Assembly (NCBI GenBank): GCA_949775045.1
Contig: OX459101.1
Span: 18,134,180 to 18,198,179, forward strand
DNA length: 64,000 nt
Direction: 5' to 3'
Source of the DNA: Metridium senile
Taxonomy: Eukaryota; Cnidaria; Anthozoa; Actiniaria; Metridiidae
Shown here: positions 32,901 through 42,539 of the stretch, in pieces
How the letters are laid out: the number at the start of each line of letters is the position of its first letter
Numbering within the stretch: the first letter of the stretch is position 1
The notes under the pieces: generated by a model
Told to the model about the DNA's origin: nothing
The model's input: the letters and a program-made list of their open reading frames with translations, nothing else
Database searches by the model: none
Position numbers and translations under genes: made by a program

Positions 32901-35690
32901 TGACCACGAATGATAGAGGGTCCTCAAACAAGGGTCCGAATCCCATTTCCCAGTTAATATTTGGAAAAAATCCCAGTCAAAAATCACAAAATCCCATCAG
33001 TTTTGCTCAAGTTTTCAATCCCATTTTCTATTGTTCTTTTGTTTGTAAATCCCAGTCCCAGTGCATCCAATCCCATTTCCCAGTCAAAAATAAGGCCAAT
33101 CCCAGCTCCCATTTTACCCCTTCAGGACCCCCATGATAGTTCCAAGTCGAGGTTCGATTTGCTACTCATGATAAATTACATGTATAGTTAAAGCTATTAT
33201 TTTGTGGTAACTTGAACCACAAACTATTTGCTTTTATCAAAGGCCGCCATATTGGTTGAAACAATAAGGTTTGAATCCCATGGGTTCCCTTGCCCAAAGG
33301 TTTTTGCTCTCGTGGGAATACACATGGCCGCCATGTCATAAAAGCCCATTATTCGTGGTCACTGAACGGAACCGTGAAAAGGTCTATTCGCCTCCCTCAA
33401 TATCCCCTTTAGCTGCTATTATCACATCTGAATTCTATTACTGTGCGACTCGCCGTACCATAGTCACTTACAAAAATTTTGATGAATTTTTAACATTATT
33501 TTGCCATTTTTTCATCTCAATCGGACCAATTATAGACATCAAAGTTCCAAAAGTCTTCTCCCCTCGATACAAACTCTGCCTGACAGTGTCAATATAAACT
33601 TGTACCCGATTGGTCTAATTGAGATGAAAAAATGTCAAAATAATGTCAAAAACTCATCAAAAGTTGTGACTATGGTACGGAGTGTCGCACAGGAAATTAA
33701 TGACTAACATCACTTTAAATATTCCAGCATCTCTAGACCTTCCCAAGAACAAATCCCAACAGCTTCTTGTAGACGACTTCCTTCAAGTAAAAGGACAACA
33801 AGACTGGTCCATATTTGCCTTAGGAGATTGCTCCTTTGTAGAGGGCAACCCATATCCATGCACAGCACAAGTTGCTGAGAAACAAGGCCTATACCTCGCT
33901 AAATCCTTAGCACTACATACCACAGGTATGTTAGTAGACAAGAACTGACTGATAGAGTGCATTTCATTAACCAGTGAAACAAAATTAAATAGTCAAAGTG
34001 TTAAGGCCCGGGCAAACGGTATCAACATTTCAGGTCCGTAACACCCCCCCTCCCCCCCCCCCCTGAACCTGTTTTGTTTACAGTCATAATTCAAGAAGAT
34101 TCAAACCTGTCTTTTAGAAATACCTTCATAATTCATAAAATGCTCTTACAGCGCGAGGCGCAAAAGTATAACCACATTTAATGTATTCGCATACTTCTAT
34201 GCGCGTCAGTATGTACTTTAAACAGACACATTTGATGCGAAGTTGTCTGATTTTACCGAATAAGGCGCGTAAAAACTCGTTTCGCAGCATAAAGTCCGTG
34301 CATAGAAGTATGCGAATATATTAAAAGTGGTCATACTTTTGCGCCTCGCGCTATAAAGCATAAGCAGTAGTAAGTTTTGCATAGGGTATAGTTGTACTTT
34401 TTATAGTTCTTAGGTTTTATAGTTTTATCATTAGTTCATATACACCTATTTCAAAAAACGTCAGAAGGAGATCTGAATCTGCAATCAGAGACCGAAATGA
34501 ATTGGCCCTGTTTTTTGTTTTTTTTGAGCTTAGCATCTTCAGATTTATATTTACCATCGCCATATCCAAAGCCAGAAAGTGAACGCAAACGAAATTTTAA
34601 AGAGAACAAAATCCCGTACCCCAGACTTCATTTTGGTCTCAGATTGCAGATTCAGATCTCCTTCTGACAACGTTTTTTAAATAGGTGTATATAAATTTTT
34701 TTATATTATTCCTTGCGCCATCTTAAAAAGTAGCCGGGCCTTTTCATCATACATTCTTTACATAAGGAGCAAGGATGGCACAGTTAGTTAGTGCGTGGCT
34801 TTCTGTGCGAGACTGGTCCCGAGTTCGATTCCCAGTGACCTCACATCCTTGTTTCGACTTCTCTCCTTCTCTCTTCTCTCCTTCTCTCTCCTCTCTCCTC
34901 TCTCCTCTCTCCTCTCTCCTCTCTCCTCTCTCCTCTCTCCTCTCTCCTCTCTCCTCTCTCCTCTCTCCTCTCTCCTCTCTCCTCTCTCCTCTCTCCTCTC
35001 TCCTCTCTCCTCTCTCCTCTCTCCTCTCTCCTCTCTCCTCTCTCCTCTCTCCTCTCTCCTCTCTCCTCTCTCCTCTCTCCTCTCTCCTCTCTCCTCTCTC
35101 CTCTCTCCTCTCTCCTCTCTCCTCTCTCCTCTCTCCTCTCTCCTCTCTCCTCTCTCCTCTCTCCTCTCTCCTCTCTCCTCTCTCCTCTCTCCTCTCTCCT
35201 CTCTCCTCTCTCCTCTCTCCTCTCTTCTCTCTTCTTTCTTCTCTCTTCTCTCTTCTCTCTTCTCTCCCCGGCTACCTTTCAAGATGGCGCAGGGAACTGT
35301 GAAGGGGATTATTGTTGGGTAGTCCCAGGAAGGACACAGGAAGCCCGACACTAAAAACGGCTGAGTGGGAGATCAACTTACGTGTTACTATAGCTTTTCT
35401 TAATAAATTATCTATATATCTATATATCTATATATCTATATATATATCTGTCTACAGGGCGTGAATCAGAGATACAGGGGTTCTCATGGCATAACATTGG
35501 TATGTTGGCTTATGTTGGCGGGTATCAAGGTCTAGCAGATTTCCCAACTGGAAAGTTACAGGGTTTCAAGTCGTGGATACTATGGAGGTCTGTGTATTTG
35601 ACCAAACTTGGCAGTTGGAGAGCACGATTTCAAGTTCCTTTTGATTGGGCCAGAACTTTTATATTTGGGAGGGACATCTCTCAATTCTAG
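29920..35690 (+). CDS. Alternative (type II) NADH dehydrogenase NDH-2, mitochondrial, complete (441 aa)
   Basis: Single-subunit rotenone-insensitive NADH:quinone oxidoreductase that transfers electrons from NADH to quinone without pumping protons; the family is known from plants, fungi and some invertebrates including cnidarians. Exons 29920-30814, 33728-33925, 35458-35690; GT-AG borders, 1326 nt closing at TAG. The Arg-rich N-terminus (MFRVRRPFCR...) suits a mitochondrial targeting peptide. FAD motif GTGWGS at 37-42 followed by SPRNHFLFTPLL; NADH motif GGGPTGVE at 195-202; IFALGDCSF and AQVAEKQG in exon 2 (flavin/quinone site); C-terminal [17 protein letters not shown] and GRDISQF, typical membrane-binding end. 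Intron 1 is 2.9 kb and intron 2 is 1.5 kb, swollen by insertions. No gene symbol is assigned because animal naming varies. Confidence 0.9.
30842..31045. mobile_element. Palindromic MITE in NDH-2 intron 1
   Basis: tatgtcctcttatttaccac pairs with gtggtaaataagaggacata; the inner ttggtgccatt / atggcaccaa and gtggatccac / gtggatccac also pair. It starts 27 bp after the exon 1 donor. Confidence 0.75.
31395..31725. repeat. Minisatellite, ~115-bp unit, about three copies
   Basis: aacttatctagtaacacc / aacttatcaagtaacaccct and gatgaaatatataatac recur at about 31449, 31557 and 31668. Confidence 0.7.
31740..32800. repeat. ~1-kb (ATC/ATT)n compound satellite in NDH-2 intron 1, ending in poly(G)
   Basis: catcat, attatc, and the recurring phrase cttcactttaatcattatca make a higher-order repeat from 31750 to 32750. 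A run of 17-18 G follows at 32781. Poly-Ile and poly-Met frames here are artefacts. Confidence 0.9.
32917..33132 (-). mobile_element. 216-bp element 'ctgggattgg' family, minus orientation, ATGATAG duplication
   Basis: Bounded by atgatag at 32910-32916 and 33133-33139. Its sequence is the inverted counterpart of the element at 22212-22427. The separate target duplications show two independent insertions in the same intron of the two NDH-2 copies. A 6-8 bp duplication suggests a hAT-like family (inference). Confidence 0.75.
33441..33692. mobile_element. MITE related to the 7522 element
   Basis: ctgtgcgactcgccgtacca and ggtacggagtgtcgcacag are the ends; the interior ttttaacattattttgcc matches the 7522 copy. 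It ends about 35 bp before the NDH-2 exon 2 acceptor. Confidence 0.75.
34149..34353. mobile_element. 205-bp MITE, TA duplication confirmed by paralogue empty site
   Basis: cagcgcgaggcgcaaaagta and tacttttgcgcctcgcgcta are inverted copies (about 60 bp). Flanks read ctctTA at left and TAaagcataag at right; the first NDH-2 copy reads ctcttaaagcataag at the same spot (about 23550) without the insert. Confidence 0.9.
34440..34690. mobile_element. MITE in NDH-2 intron 2
   Basis: acacctatttcaaaaaacgt and acgttttttaaataggtgt pair, and the arms continue through cagaaggagatctgaatctg / cagattcagatctccttctg. Confidence 0.8.
34708..35456 (+). mobile_element. tRNA-derived SINE-like unit with an expanded (TCTCTCC)n core
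   Basis: 34772-34845 carries a Pol III box A-like tggcacagttagttagtgcg and box B-like gagttcgattccc, as in tRNA-derived SINE heads. It is followed by a heptamer tract, then a body shared with 23715-23828 (aggaagcccgacactaaaaa) and a (TCTATATA)n tail ending at the NDH-2 exon 3 acceptor. ccttgcgccatctt (34711) and aagatggcgcaggg (about 35281) form an extra inverted pair around the core. Confidence 0.6.
34866..35230. repeat. (TCTCTCC)n heptanucleotide microsatellite
   Basis: About 50 units of tctctcc with almost no interruption. Because seven is not a multiple of three, all frames cycle through the same 7-residue peptide, giving the Ser-Pro-Leu and Arg-Glu repeats of the long frames here; not genes. 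Confidence 0.95.
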
Positions 35691-36775
35691 GTCTCAAGTG
35701 TTACTAATAATAATAATATCTTTATTTTAAAGAGAGTAACACTTTTTATTACATAAACTTCAGTGAAATATCTGGTGATCTCCCGCGCGAAAGAATGATA
35801 TCTTCACATTGTGAAAATAGCATGTTATTTACTATCTATTTGTTAAGATTGTTCAGAATTTTTTGATGCATATCTTGATAAAACTTTTGCTATTTCATTT
35901 GTCATGAGTTTATATAATAAACAGGACATGACATGGAGATACGGATTTTATCTTCTCGTGTTCAAATGATAAAATCCGTATCTCCGCGTGCCCATGTAAT
36001 ATCCTCTATATCCTAAAGGACGGGCCATTAGTTAATTGATTCTTTAAACAGGGTTGTGCTACTCCTTAAACTCCTTGAAAACTCCTTAGATTTGATTACG
36101 TTTTTAAGGGCTTTTGAAAAGCCCTTGAATTTTAGAAAATCAGCAAAACTCCTTAAAAACTCCTTAATTCTAGCTAGAGTAGGGTAAAAATTCCAGTATT
36201 GCAAATTAAAATTAAGTAGAAATCATAGTATTGTACATCATTTTCGTAAACTCGTAAATTTTCGTATATCAAAGTTGTCGCAAAAAGTGCTTAAAAATTA
36301 CTTTTTGGTCCTTGAAAACTCCTTGAAAACTCCTTAGATTTTGTTTACTGACATCAGCACGAACCCTGTTTAAAGTATATCGTGCAAAAAATCCTGACAT
36401 TTTGACATCCGTGATTCGCTTTTTTTTTTGACCGTGAACAGTGGCAGAGAAGGTTACAAATTTCATTATTTTGCCTAGATAGATAGAAACGTTAATTGAA
36501 AAAAACATCGTGTTCCTAGTAAGCTGAATTGCGTGTTCGATATATATAAATATTAAATAATTGAAACACGAAAAAAAGTATTAAATTGTAAGAATATTTT
36601 AATCTTTATGCTAAACTTATAAAAAAACTCAAGTAGTTTGTACAGTACTTTGTTGATTTTAATTTCAAAACTGCAATGGCATAGCGAAAATATTTTAATA
36701 AATTAAAAGAGGATTCAATGCCCTCTTAAATATGTAAGTAAGAAAGTCAGTAAGTACGTAAATAATCGTAGATTT
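35691..36775. other. Intergenic after NDH-2, inverted-repeat elements only
   Basis: No gene seen. Contains a short palindrome at 35925-36000 (ggagatacggattttatc / gataaaatccgtatctcc) and a MITE-like element at about 36043-36378 with ends ctttaaacagggttgtgct and agcacgaaccctgtttaaag and internal actccttgaaaactcctt repeats. Confidence 0.6.
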
Positions 36776-36985
36776 AAACAATTTTATTAACGAGTTGGAT
36801 TATGTCGTCCTTCATTCAGTTTCTCGAAGCAGGTGTTTTGAACTATATGTATAAATCAACCTCTTTGAAATCATTAATATCATACTGCTCTTTACAATAA
36901 ATTAAATCAATATAACTCTCTTGCAAATAAATTAAAATAATCGTTTCATCCCTCTACTCAGCTACAACAGCGTTTGATAAACTAA
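36776..36985 (+). pseudogene. Remnant of an Apple-gene promoter and signal-peptide exon
   Basis: tcgaagcaggtgtttt, atcatactgct, ctctcttgcaaata and then tcgtttcatccctctactca with cagctacaacagcg follow in the same order as the sequence before and at the start of the Apple exon at 37548. The start codon region is lost and homology stops after the signal-peptide part. Confidence 0.6.
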
Positions 36986-37547
36986 TAGAAATCACGTGAG
37001 CGTGACGTATACAGTTAAGTGACAGAACACGAGAGAAGTATTTTTTAAATACCAATTGTTTTGTAAAGTTGGCGTAAATTTCAAGCACATTTTCTCGTTC
37101 GTCTGACTACATTTCATTAAATCTCGATAACGTTTTCAAAATTAAACAATTTTGTTTAATATTACACCCAGTTAATATTTACACTATAAAACATATCTCT
37201 GCATGCCAATTAAAAATGAAAGAAATCGGTGATACCCGTTGTAGATCAGAACTATTCCAAATTGTATAGCGAAAATATTAAAATAAATCAAGATAGCATT
37301 ATGTGTTCTCTTAAATAAGTAAGTATCAAGTAGGAAAGTCCGTAAGAAGGTAACTGAAAAATATGTATAATTACTAGTAATTAAACAATTTTACTATCGT
37401 ACTGTATTATGCCCTTCGAAGCAGGTGTTTATAAATCAGCTTCTTTGAAGCCATTCATTTCATACTGCGCTATAGAATACATTAAATCATTATAGCTTTC
37501 TTGCAAATAGAAGAAACAGATGTTGTAGTCGTCCAATAGGTAAAATC

Positions 37548-40500
37548 ATGGCACTGGGTTGTTTCAATCTTCTTATCTTGACTTTCATCTTCGTTTCATG
37601 CCTCTACTCAGCCACAACAGCGTCCAACATTATTAAGAACGAAGATGGAATCAAATTCGGCAATTTTGATAAATCACAAGAACATGTGTTAGTGAAAAAC
37701 GAAAGTTTTCTTTCCAGGGAAATCGTTTCTAGTGAAGAGGACTGTATGTTTAGATGTGTCCAAAATCCACCATGTTTGTCCGTTAATGTGATACCGATGA
37801 ATAACTCGTCACTACTCCACTGTGAAATGTTCAACTGGACGGGAAATAATCTCGATGGAGTTCTTGTGGCAAAGAGCAAGTCGTTTTATATGTATTTGAA
37901 GGTACGAAAATAGATTAGACGAAGGGCTAAAGCTCGAATTAAACGTTAAAGTTAACATTGTTTTACGGTGTACAAATTTCATTCTAATACCTATCGTTTA
38001 TATCAAACACCGACGAAGCCTATACTAGTTTACTCGCAAGTTTCCACTCATTTACTTTAATAAAGTTTAGTTAATATTTTTTACGGTGATACAAATTTCA
38101 TTCTATTGCCTATCGTTTATATCAAACACTGACGCAGCCTATACTAGTTTACTCGCTAGTTTCCATTTAAATTGAAGACACTCGAACCGTGAAACGGTTC
38201 GAAAGTTTATTTTCTTTTTCAGTTTTTTCACTCCCATCCCTTTAGCGAATAGATTATAAATTAGAACTGAATAAGATTTATTATGAACACTCACTTTAAT
38301 TTGAACCCAATGCTTCATTACTTGAGATTTTCAAACAGGAGAAGATTAAGACCATTATTGATAACCCAAAAAACATCCTGATGTTAATAGTTAAAGTGTC
38401 CCGTCAATATAATAATTAAGCCATTTATGAATATAGCAGATTTTTAAACATTTGCCTTATAAGTAGTGCCTTTTAAACATTTGCCTTATAAGTAGTGTAC
38501 TTTTGTAATTTTTCGATAATTTGAGAAAGATCATTTCAACACTCAAGATATAATTTGTATCTCCAAGCTACCATGTAATCAGCCAGTTCTGTTTATTGTA
38601 TAATTATCAATGGATCGAACAAGAAGTTTATGTAAGGTTGTGTAACCATAGTGATGATATTTTCACATGTGAAGATATCAAATTTTTGAAATAGATTGTA
38701 AAATATAGGTATTTCATTGACAATTATATAATAAATAGATATATTATTATCTTAAATGGAAACTAGCGAGTAAACTAGTATAGGCTGCGTCGGGGTTTAA
38801 TATAAACGATAGGTAATAGAATGAAATTTGTAACACCGTAAAAAATGTTAACTTACTTTACTGACGTTTCGAGTAAAAAGGGCTAAAGCTCGAAACGTCA
38901 GTAAAGTTTAGTCAACATTTTTTACGGTGTTACAAATTTCATTCTATTGCCTATCGTTTATATCAAACACCGACGCAGCCTATACTAGTTTACTCGCTAG
39001 TTTCCATTTAAGATAATAATTATTATCTAATTAATTTGCTTATTCTGTCATATACTTTTCTCTCTTTTCTTAGTCTTCCTCGTTTTCAAACTTTTAAATG
39101 GGTTTTTATTCCCGCAACTCCCGCAAACTAGTTCTGGACAATCTCTTTATACTTGATTGACTTGTAACCGAGTTTTTGTTAATTTTCTCAGACTAAGGGG
39201 CCGACCATTTAACTTGGGGAGAGGGGGGGGGGGGGGGAGGGGGGGGGGGTGGGTGATTTTGAAAATAAACTGATTTCCTGCAAGCCAAAATCGCCACTGA
39301 AATCTTTGTTTTTCTATCAAATAAATTCCGTGCGCATGCCAGCGGGCTAAAAAAAATGTCCTGCACAGACAAAATCACCCCCCCCCTCCCCCCTCGAAAG
39401 TTAAATGGTCGGCCCCTAATTTCTCGTGATTGTATAAGCGCCAGCGGTCCGTACAAAGGAATGATTGTAATGCTCATTGAGACGAATGTGAAATGCTCTC
39501 ATTACGTATTCATTTTTAAATGCAATTATATATAGTAAATTATTCATAGGTTTATCATTTATATTATTCTCTTACTGTCATGCTTTTATACGATTACATT
39601 TACCTGATGATGGCGTCAGTATGACTCCGAAACGTCGTGAAATAAAACTTTTTTGTATTAGTTTCATTATATTTTCGGCTTTACTATAAATCAGGAATGA
39701 TTATCATGATATTTAATTTGTTGTAAATAACCGACAAAGTCTATCACGTCACATTCACCAAGGGCACTAGAAAGCTAAAATTATGTAATTCGAATCAATG
39801 TGTAGCTAAATTCTTAGCTATCAGAAAATTCTTCTAAAATAGTTAATAGCTACCCTTGATGCAAGAGGTTTGAGGATTTTCACGATTTAAAGTAGTTTCG
39901 AATACTATTTTGTATGTATTTTGTTTGCTTCGTTTTTCGCAACTCGTATTCCCTAACTAAAAGAAAATAAGCCCCTCTGGATCCATTGTAATATTCAGCT
40001 GACTTGTTGTATTAATTGAAAAACGCTTTAGCCTCCTTTTATACTCGGTTACTTGATTATTTGCCGTTGCAATGTTCAGTGAAAAACCACATCGTGCATG
40101 TGATATTTTGAATTTTTTGAAACTCTTTGTCCCTGCCACAGCAAGTCCCACTAAAACGCTTTAGCATCTTTTTATACTCGATCGGTTACTTGATTATTTG
40201 CCGTTGCAGGGTTAAGTGAAAAACCACATCGTGCATGACATTGTGATATATTGAATTTTTTGAAGTTAACTCTTTGTTCCTGCCACAGCAAGTCCCACTA
40301 ATTTAACCAGTTTGAATGAGTGCGTGCAGGTGTAACGTCAAATAAAATCAATACACATAAAGCGGCCTATTGTTGCATAATAATAACAACAATTAATGGT
40401 TTAATGATGACTTCTCTACAGAGTGGCTTTATATACAAGTATAAAAATCATTAAATTTAGGTGAAGTTAGAATATATAAATTGATTGTCAATTCTTTCCT

Positions 40501-42246
40501 GAGCCTTCTTCTTGAGTAGCCGGATAAATTTATCTTTTATAAAAGGTTTAAAATTAGTCTAGATGCAGAATGTTAAAATATTCCAGATGTAAATGGTACA
40601 AGTGTAGAGTTGTACTTGATTTTAAAGCTCTGGCATTGTCTCGTTGCTCCAGTTGTAGATAAGATGGCCAGTGTTTGTCATATATGGCTTTGTGTGTTGC
40701 TCTTAATAGATAGTATTCTGTTCTTTCCTTAATGAGCAGTCATCGTTATTTCATGACGTCACGGTGTGTACCTGCCCTTAAACATTGTACTTTATTGAAT
40801 ACCCCCCGTAGGGTTAAGTTAATTTACAGTACTATAAAATGCAAATATAATATTAATTATCGAGAGAGAAACTCGCAAATATCTCTATAATACAGCTACT
40901 TCAAAAAACGTTGAATAATGAATAGAGCGTTAATTCCGGCAATACCAAAGGGCATTGGGGTTCTTAATAATTTCAATATATGTAAGAAATATAAGGAAGA
41001 TTTACTGTATATACATCTAACTCACAAATGGTTGAAGGGGCAACCGGCGATTGGCGATTGCACGACCGAAAGGAACTGTGGGTAATGCGAATTTCTTCTT
41101 ATTCCTTTTAAATTACCCAAACAATGCCTCCACCGTTCAGCGATGACCTTAGATGGGTGTCTCGAAAGTTTCGCTAAACGATGGAGGCATTGTTAAGGTA
41201 ATTTAGTAAGGAATAAGAAGAAAAGCTCTGGCATTTTCAAAACGTGCGTTTGCGTGTTGATCAAATATGTCAATTGCTATATTTATAAAAGAAATAGAAA
41301 ACTTGCTTTCTTGGCGGTGTGCAGTTATAAAGCACTTGGGGATTGTCAGAACATTCGAGAAGTATTGAGAATCATTTCGCTTCGCTTCTTGCTTCACTTA
41401 ACACCTCTCTCGTGTTCTGTCAATCCCCGCGTGCTTTACAGTACGTGCGCGTGTTTTTAATTTCTTCATAAAGAGGTTGTCAATATTACATTCACATAAT
41501 GGGATGACGTTTTGTACATTATTTTGCAGCCACCTCCATCAATATGCGATACAAACCCTTGTGGTGATGGAGGTCAGTGTTCTGTGTTAAATACTGTAAA
41601 AGACGGTTATGAATGCAAGTGTAACGAGGAGCATACAGGGGAAAACTGCCAAATAAGTAAGTACGCAGTTAATGTCATTCATTAATGCAATTTCTATGAT
41701 AATGATAAAACTACGGTGATCACTAAAATAATGCGTAATTTTGTTCTTGTTGCAGAATGTGTTTTGTTTGACTTTGAATCTGGACGATTGGATGGCTGGA
41801 CGCTGACAGGCACGGCATTTAACAACCAGCCGACATATGGAGACAACCCCAAGGCAAGAAATAGAGAAACAGCGAACCTCAAAGGAAACTGGTGGATAGG
41901 CGGATACGAAAATCGACCCAGTCCCTCTAATCCGCCCGGTCAGACCCAAGGTGACGCACCGACCGGTACAATGACGTCACCGACGTTCCAAATCAGAGGA
42001 TCAAATATAACGTTCCTGATTGGTGCAGGTGGTGACGTCAATACTGCACGACTCGAGCTGCTGATTGGTGGATCGGTGGTTGCTAAGGCAACAGGGGCCA
42101 ATTCGGAGAGTATGGTTCAGAAATCATTTGATTTGAAAAGCTACAGAGGGCAAACAGCTCAGTTACGACTTGTTGATGCTTCAATCTATGGCTGGGGGCA
42201 TATCAACGTAGACCACATCGTAGACAGTATCTGTACAGAATCGTAA
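37548..42246 (+). CDS. Secreted Apple/PAN-EGF-levanase-associated-domain protein, gene A (323 aa)
   Basis: Exons 37548-37901, 41530-41656, 41756-42246; GT-AG borders, 972 nt closing at TAA. Signal peptide about 1-25 (MALGCFNLLILTF...). Apple/PAN-like part about 38-118 with Cys in EEDCMFRCVQNPPC and LLHCEMF. EGF-like module about 119-160 with six Cys (CDTNPC, GGQC, YECKC, NC). The C-terminal ~160 residues open FDFESGRLDGWTLTGTAF, include PPGQTQGDAPTGTMTSPTF and FLIGAGGD, and end GWGHINVDHIVDSICTES. This block resembles a beta-sandwich domain that accompanies bacterial GH32 levanases (family recognition from memory of the pattern), so glycan binding is a reasonable guess. Extracellular recognition is likely; the ligand is unknown. 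Intron 1 (3.6 kb) is full of MITEs. Confidence 0.85.
38175..38405. mobile_element. Decayed copy of the 16511 MITE
   Basis: ctttagcgaatagattataa and tttattatgaacactcac match the interior of 16511-16725; ends are eroded. Confidence 0.55.
38743..39022. repeat. ~280-bp near-perfect palindrome ('ggaaactagcgagtaaac' family)
   Basis: attatcttaaatggaaacta and tagtttccatttaagataat are the outer arms. They run inward through agtataggctgcgtcg, aacgataggtaatagaatg and ttgtaacaccgtaaaaaatg to gacgtttcgag / ctcgaaacgtc at the centre. Partial copies at 20436, 24568, 37917 and 38035. Confidence 0.85.
39194..39419. mobile_element. MITE with GGGGCCGACCATTTAACTT ends and poly(G)/poly(C) arms
   Basis: ggggccgaccatttaactt and aagttaaatggtcggcccc are perfect inverted copies. 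Next to them lie a G-run region (39223-39254) and a matching C-run (39379-39396). Confidence 0.85.
40010..40303. repeat. Direct duplication, ~137-bp unit, two copies
   Basis: aaaacgctttagc, tacttgattatttgccgttg, gaaaaaccacatcgtgcatg and cctgccacagcaagtcccac occur in the same order at 40020-40152 and 40153-40301. Confidence 0.85.
41093..41223. mobile_element. Palindromic MITE carrying a transposase start
   Basis: tcttcttattccttttaaat and attt...aaggaataagaaga, and inside caatgcctccaccgttcagcg / cgctaaacgatggaggcattg, are inverted copies. The left arm contains an ATG reading MPPPFSDDLRW, very close to the first eleven residues (MPRPFSDDLRW) of the transposase at 29112. Confidence 0.7.
41254..41470. 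repeat. Foldback element, copy 2 (decayed hairpin)
   Basis: Same layout as 10175-10450: gcagttataaagcacttggg, gtcagaacattcgagaagta, an apex about ttcgcttcgc, and cctctctcgtgttctgtcaa. It ends about 60 bp before the EGF exon of gene A. Confidence 0.75.
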
Positions 42247-42249
42247 ATG

Positions 42250-42535
42250 GTGTGCACCTACCACAGGAAACCCACACAGTGAACACTTTCTGTACTGAAT
42301 CCTAAAAAGTGTGTATGTACCACAGGAGGCCCACATCGTCAACAGTTTATTTGTGTAAAGCCGTGTAAAGAATCCAAAAAAGTATGTCCATATCACAAGA
42401 AACCCACTATAGAATCCTTAATGGTGTGTACTGACCACAGGAAGCCCACACAGTGCACAGTTTCTGTACAGAATCCTAAATGGTGTCTTTAGCACAGGGA
42501 GTTCGCACAGTGCACAGTTTGAATCATTTGTCATT
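42250..42535. repeat. Degenerate 3' minisatellite derived from the end of the coding exon
   Basis: Blocks of the form ccacaggaaacccacacagt-gaacactttctgtac-tgaatcctaaa recur about five times with a 55-65 bp period after the gene A stop. They echo the last coding bases (gaccacatcgtagacag, tctgtacagaatcgtaaatgg). One such block also follows cassette D at 54880-54935. Confidence 0.65.
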
Positions 42536-42539
42536 GACA

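Noticed and set aside
22212..33132. Inversion of a DNA segment between the two NDH-2 introns
   Set aside because: Each copy of the 216-bp element has its own distinct flanking duplication (ttatta, atgatag), so two insertions explain it.
34775..35351. Ser-Pro-Leu and Arg-Glu repeat proteins
   Set aside because: A heptamer repeat gives the same 7-residue peptide in every frame; the start lies in a SINE head.
41587..41949. Minus-strand frames antisense to the C-terminal exons (also at 51249, 52880, 54046)
   Set aside because: They recur only because the plus-strand exon is duplicated; no splice or domain support.
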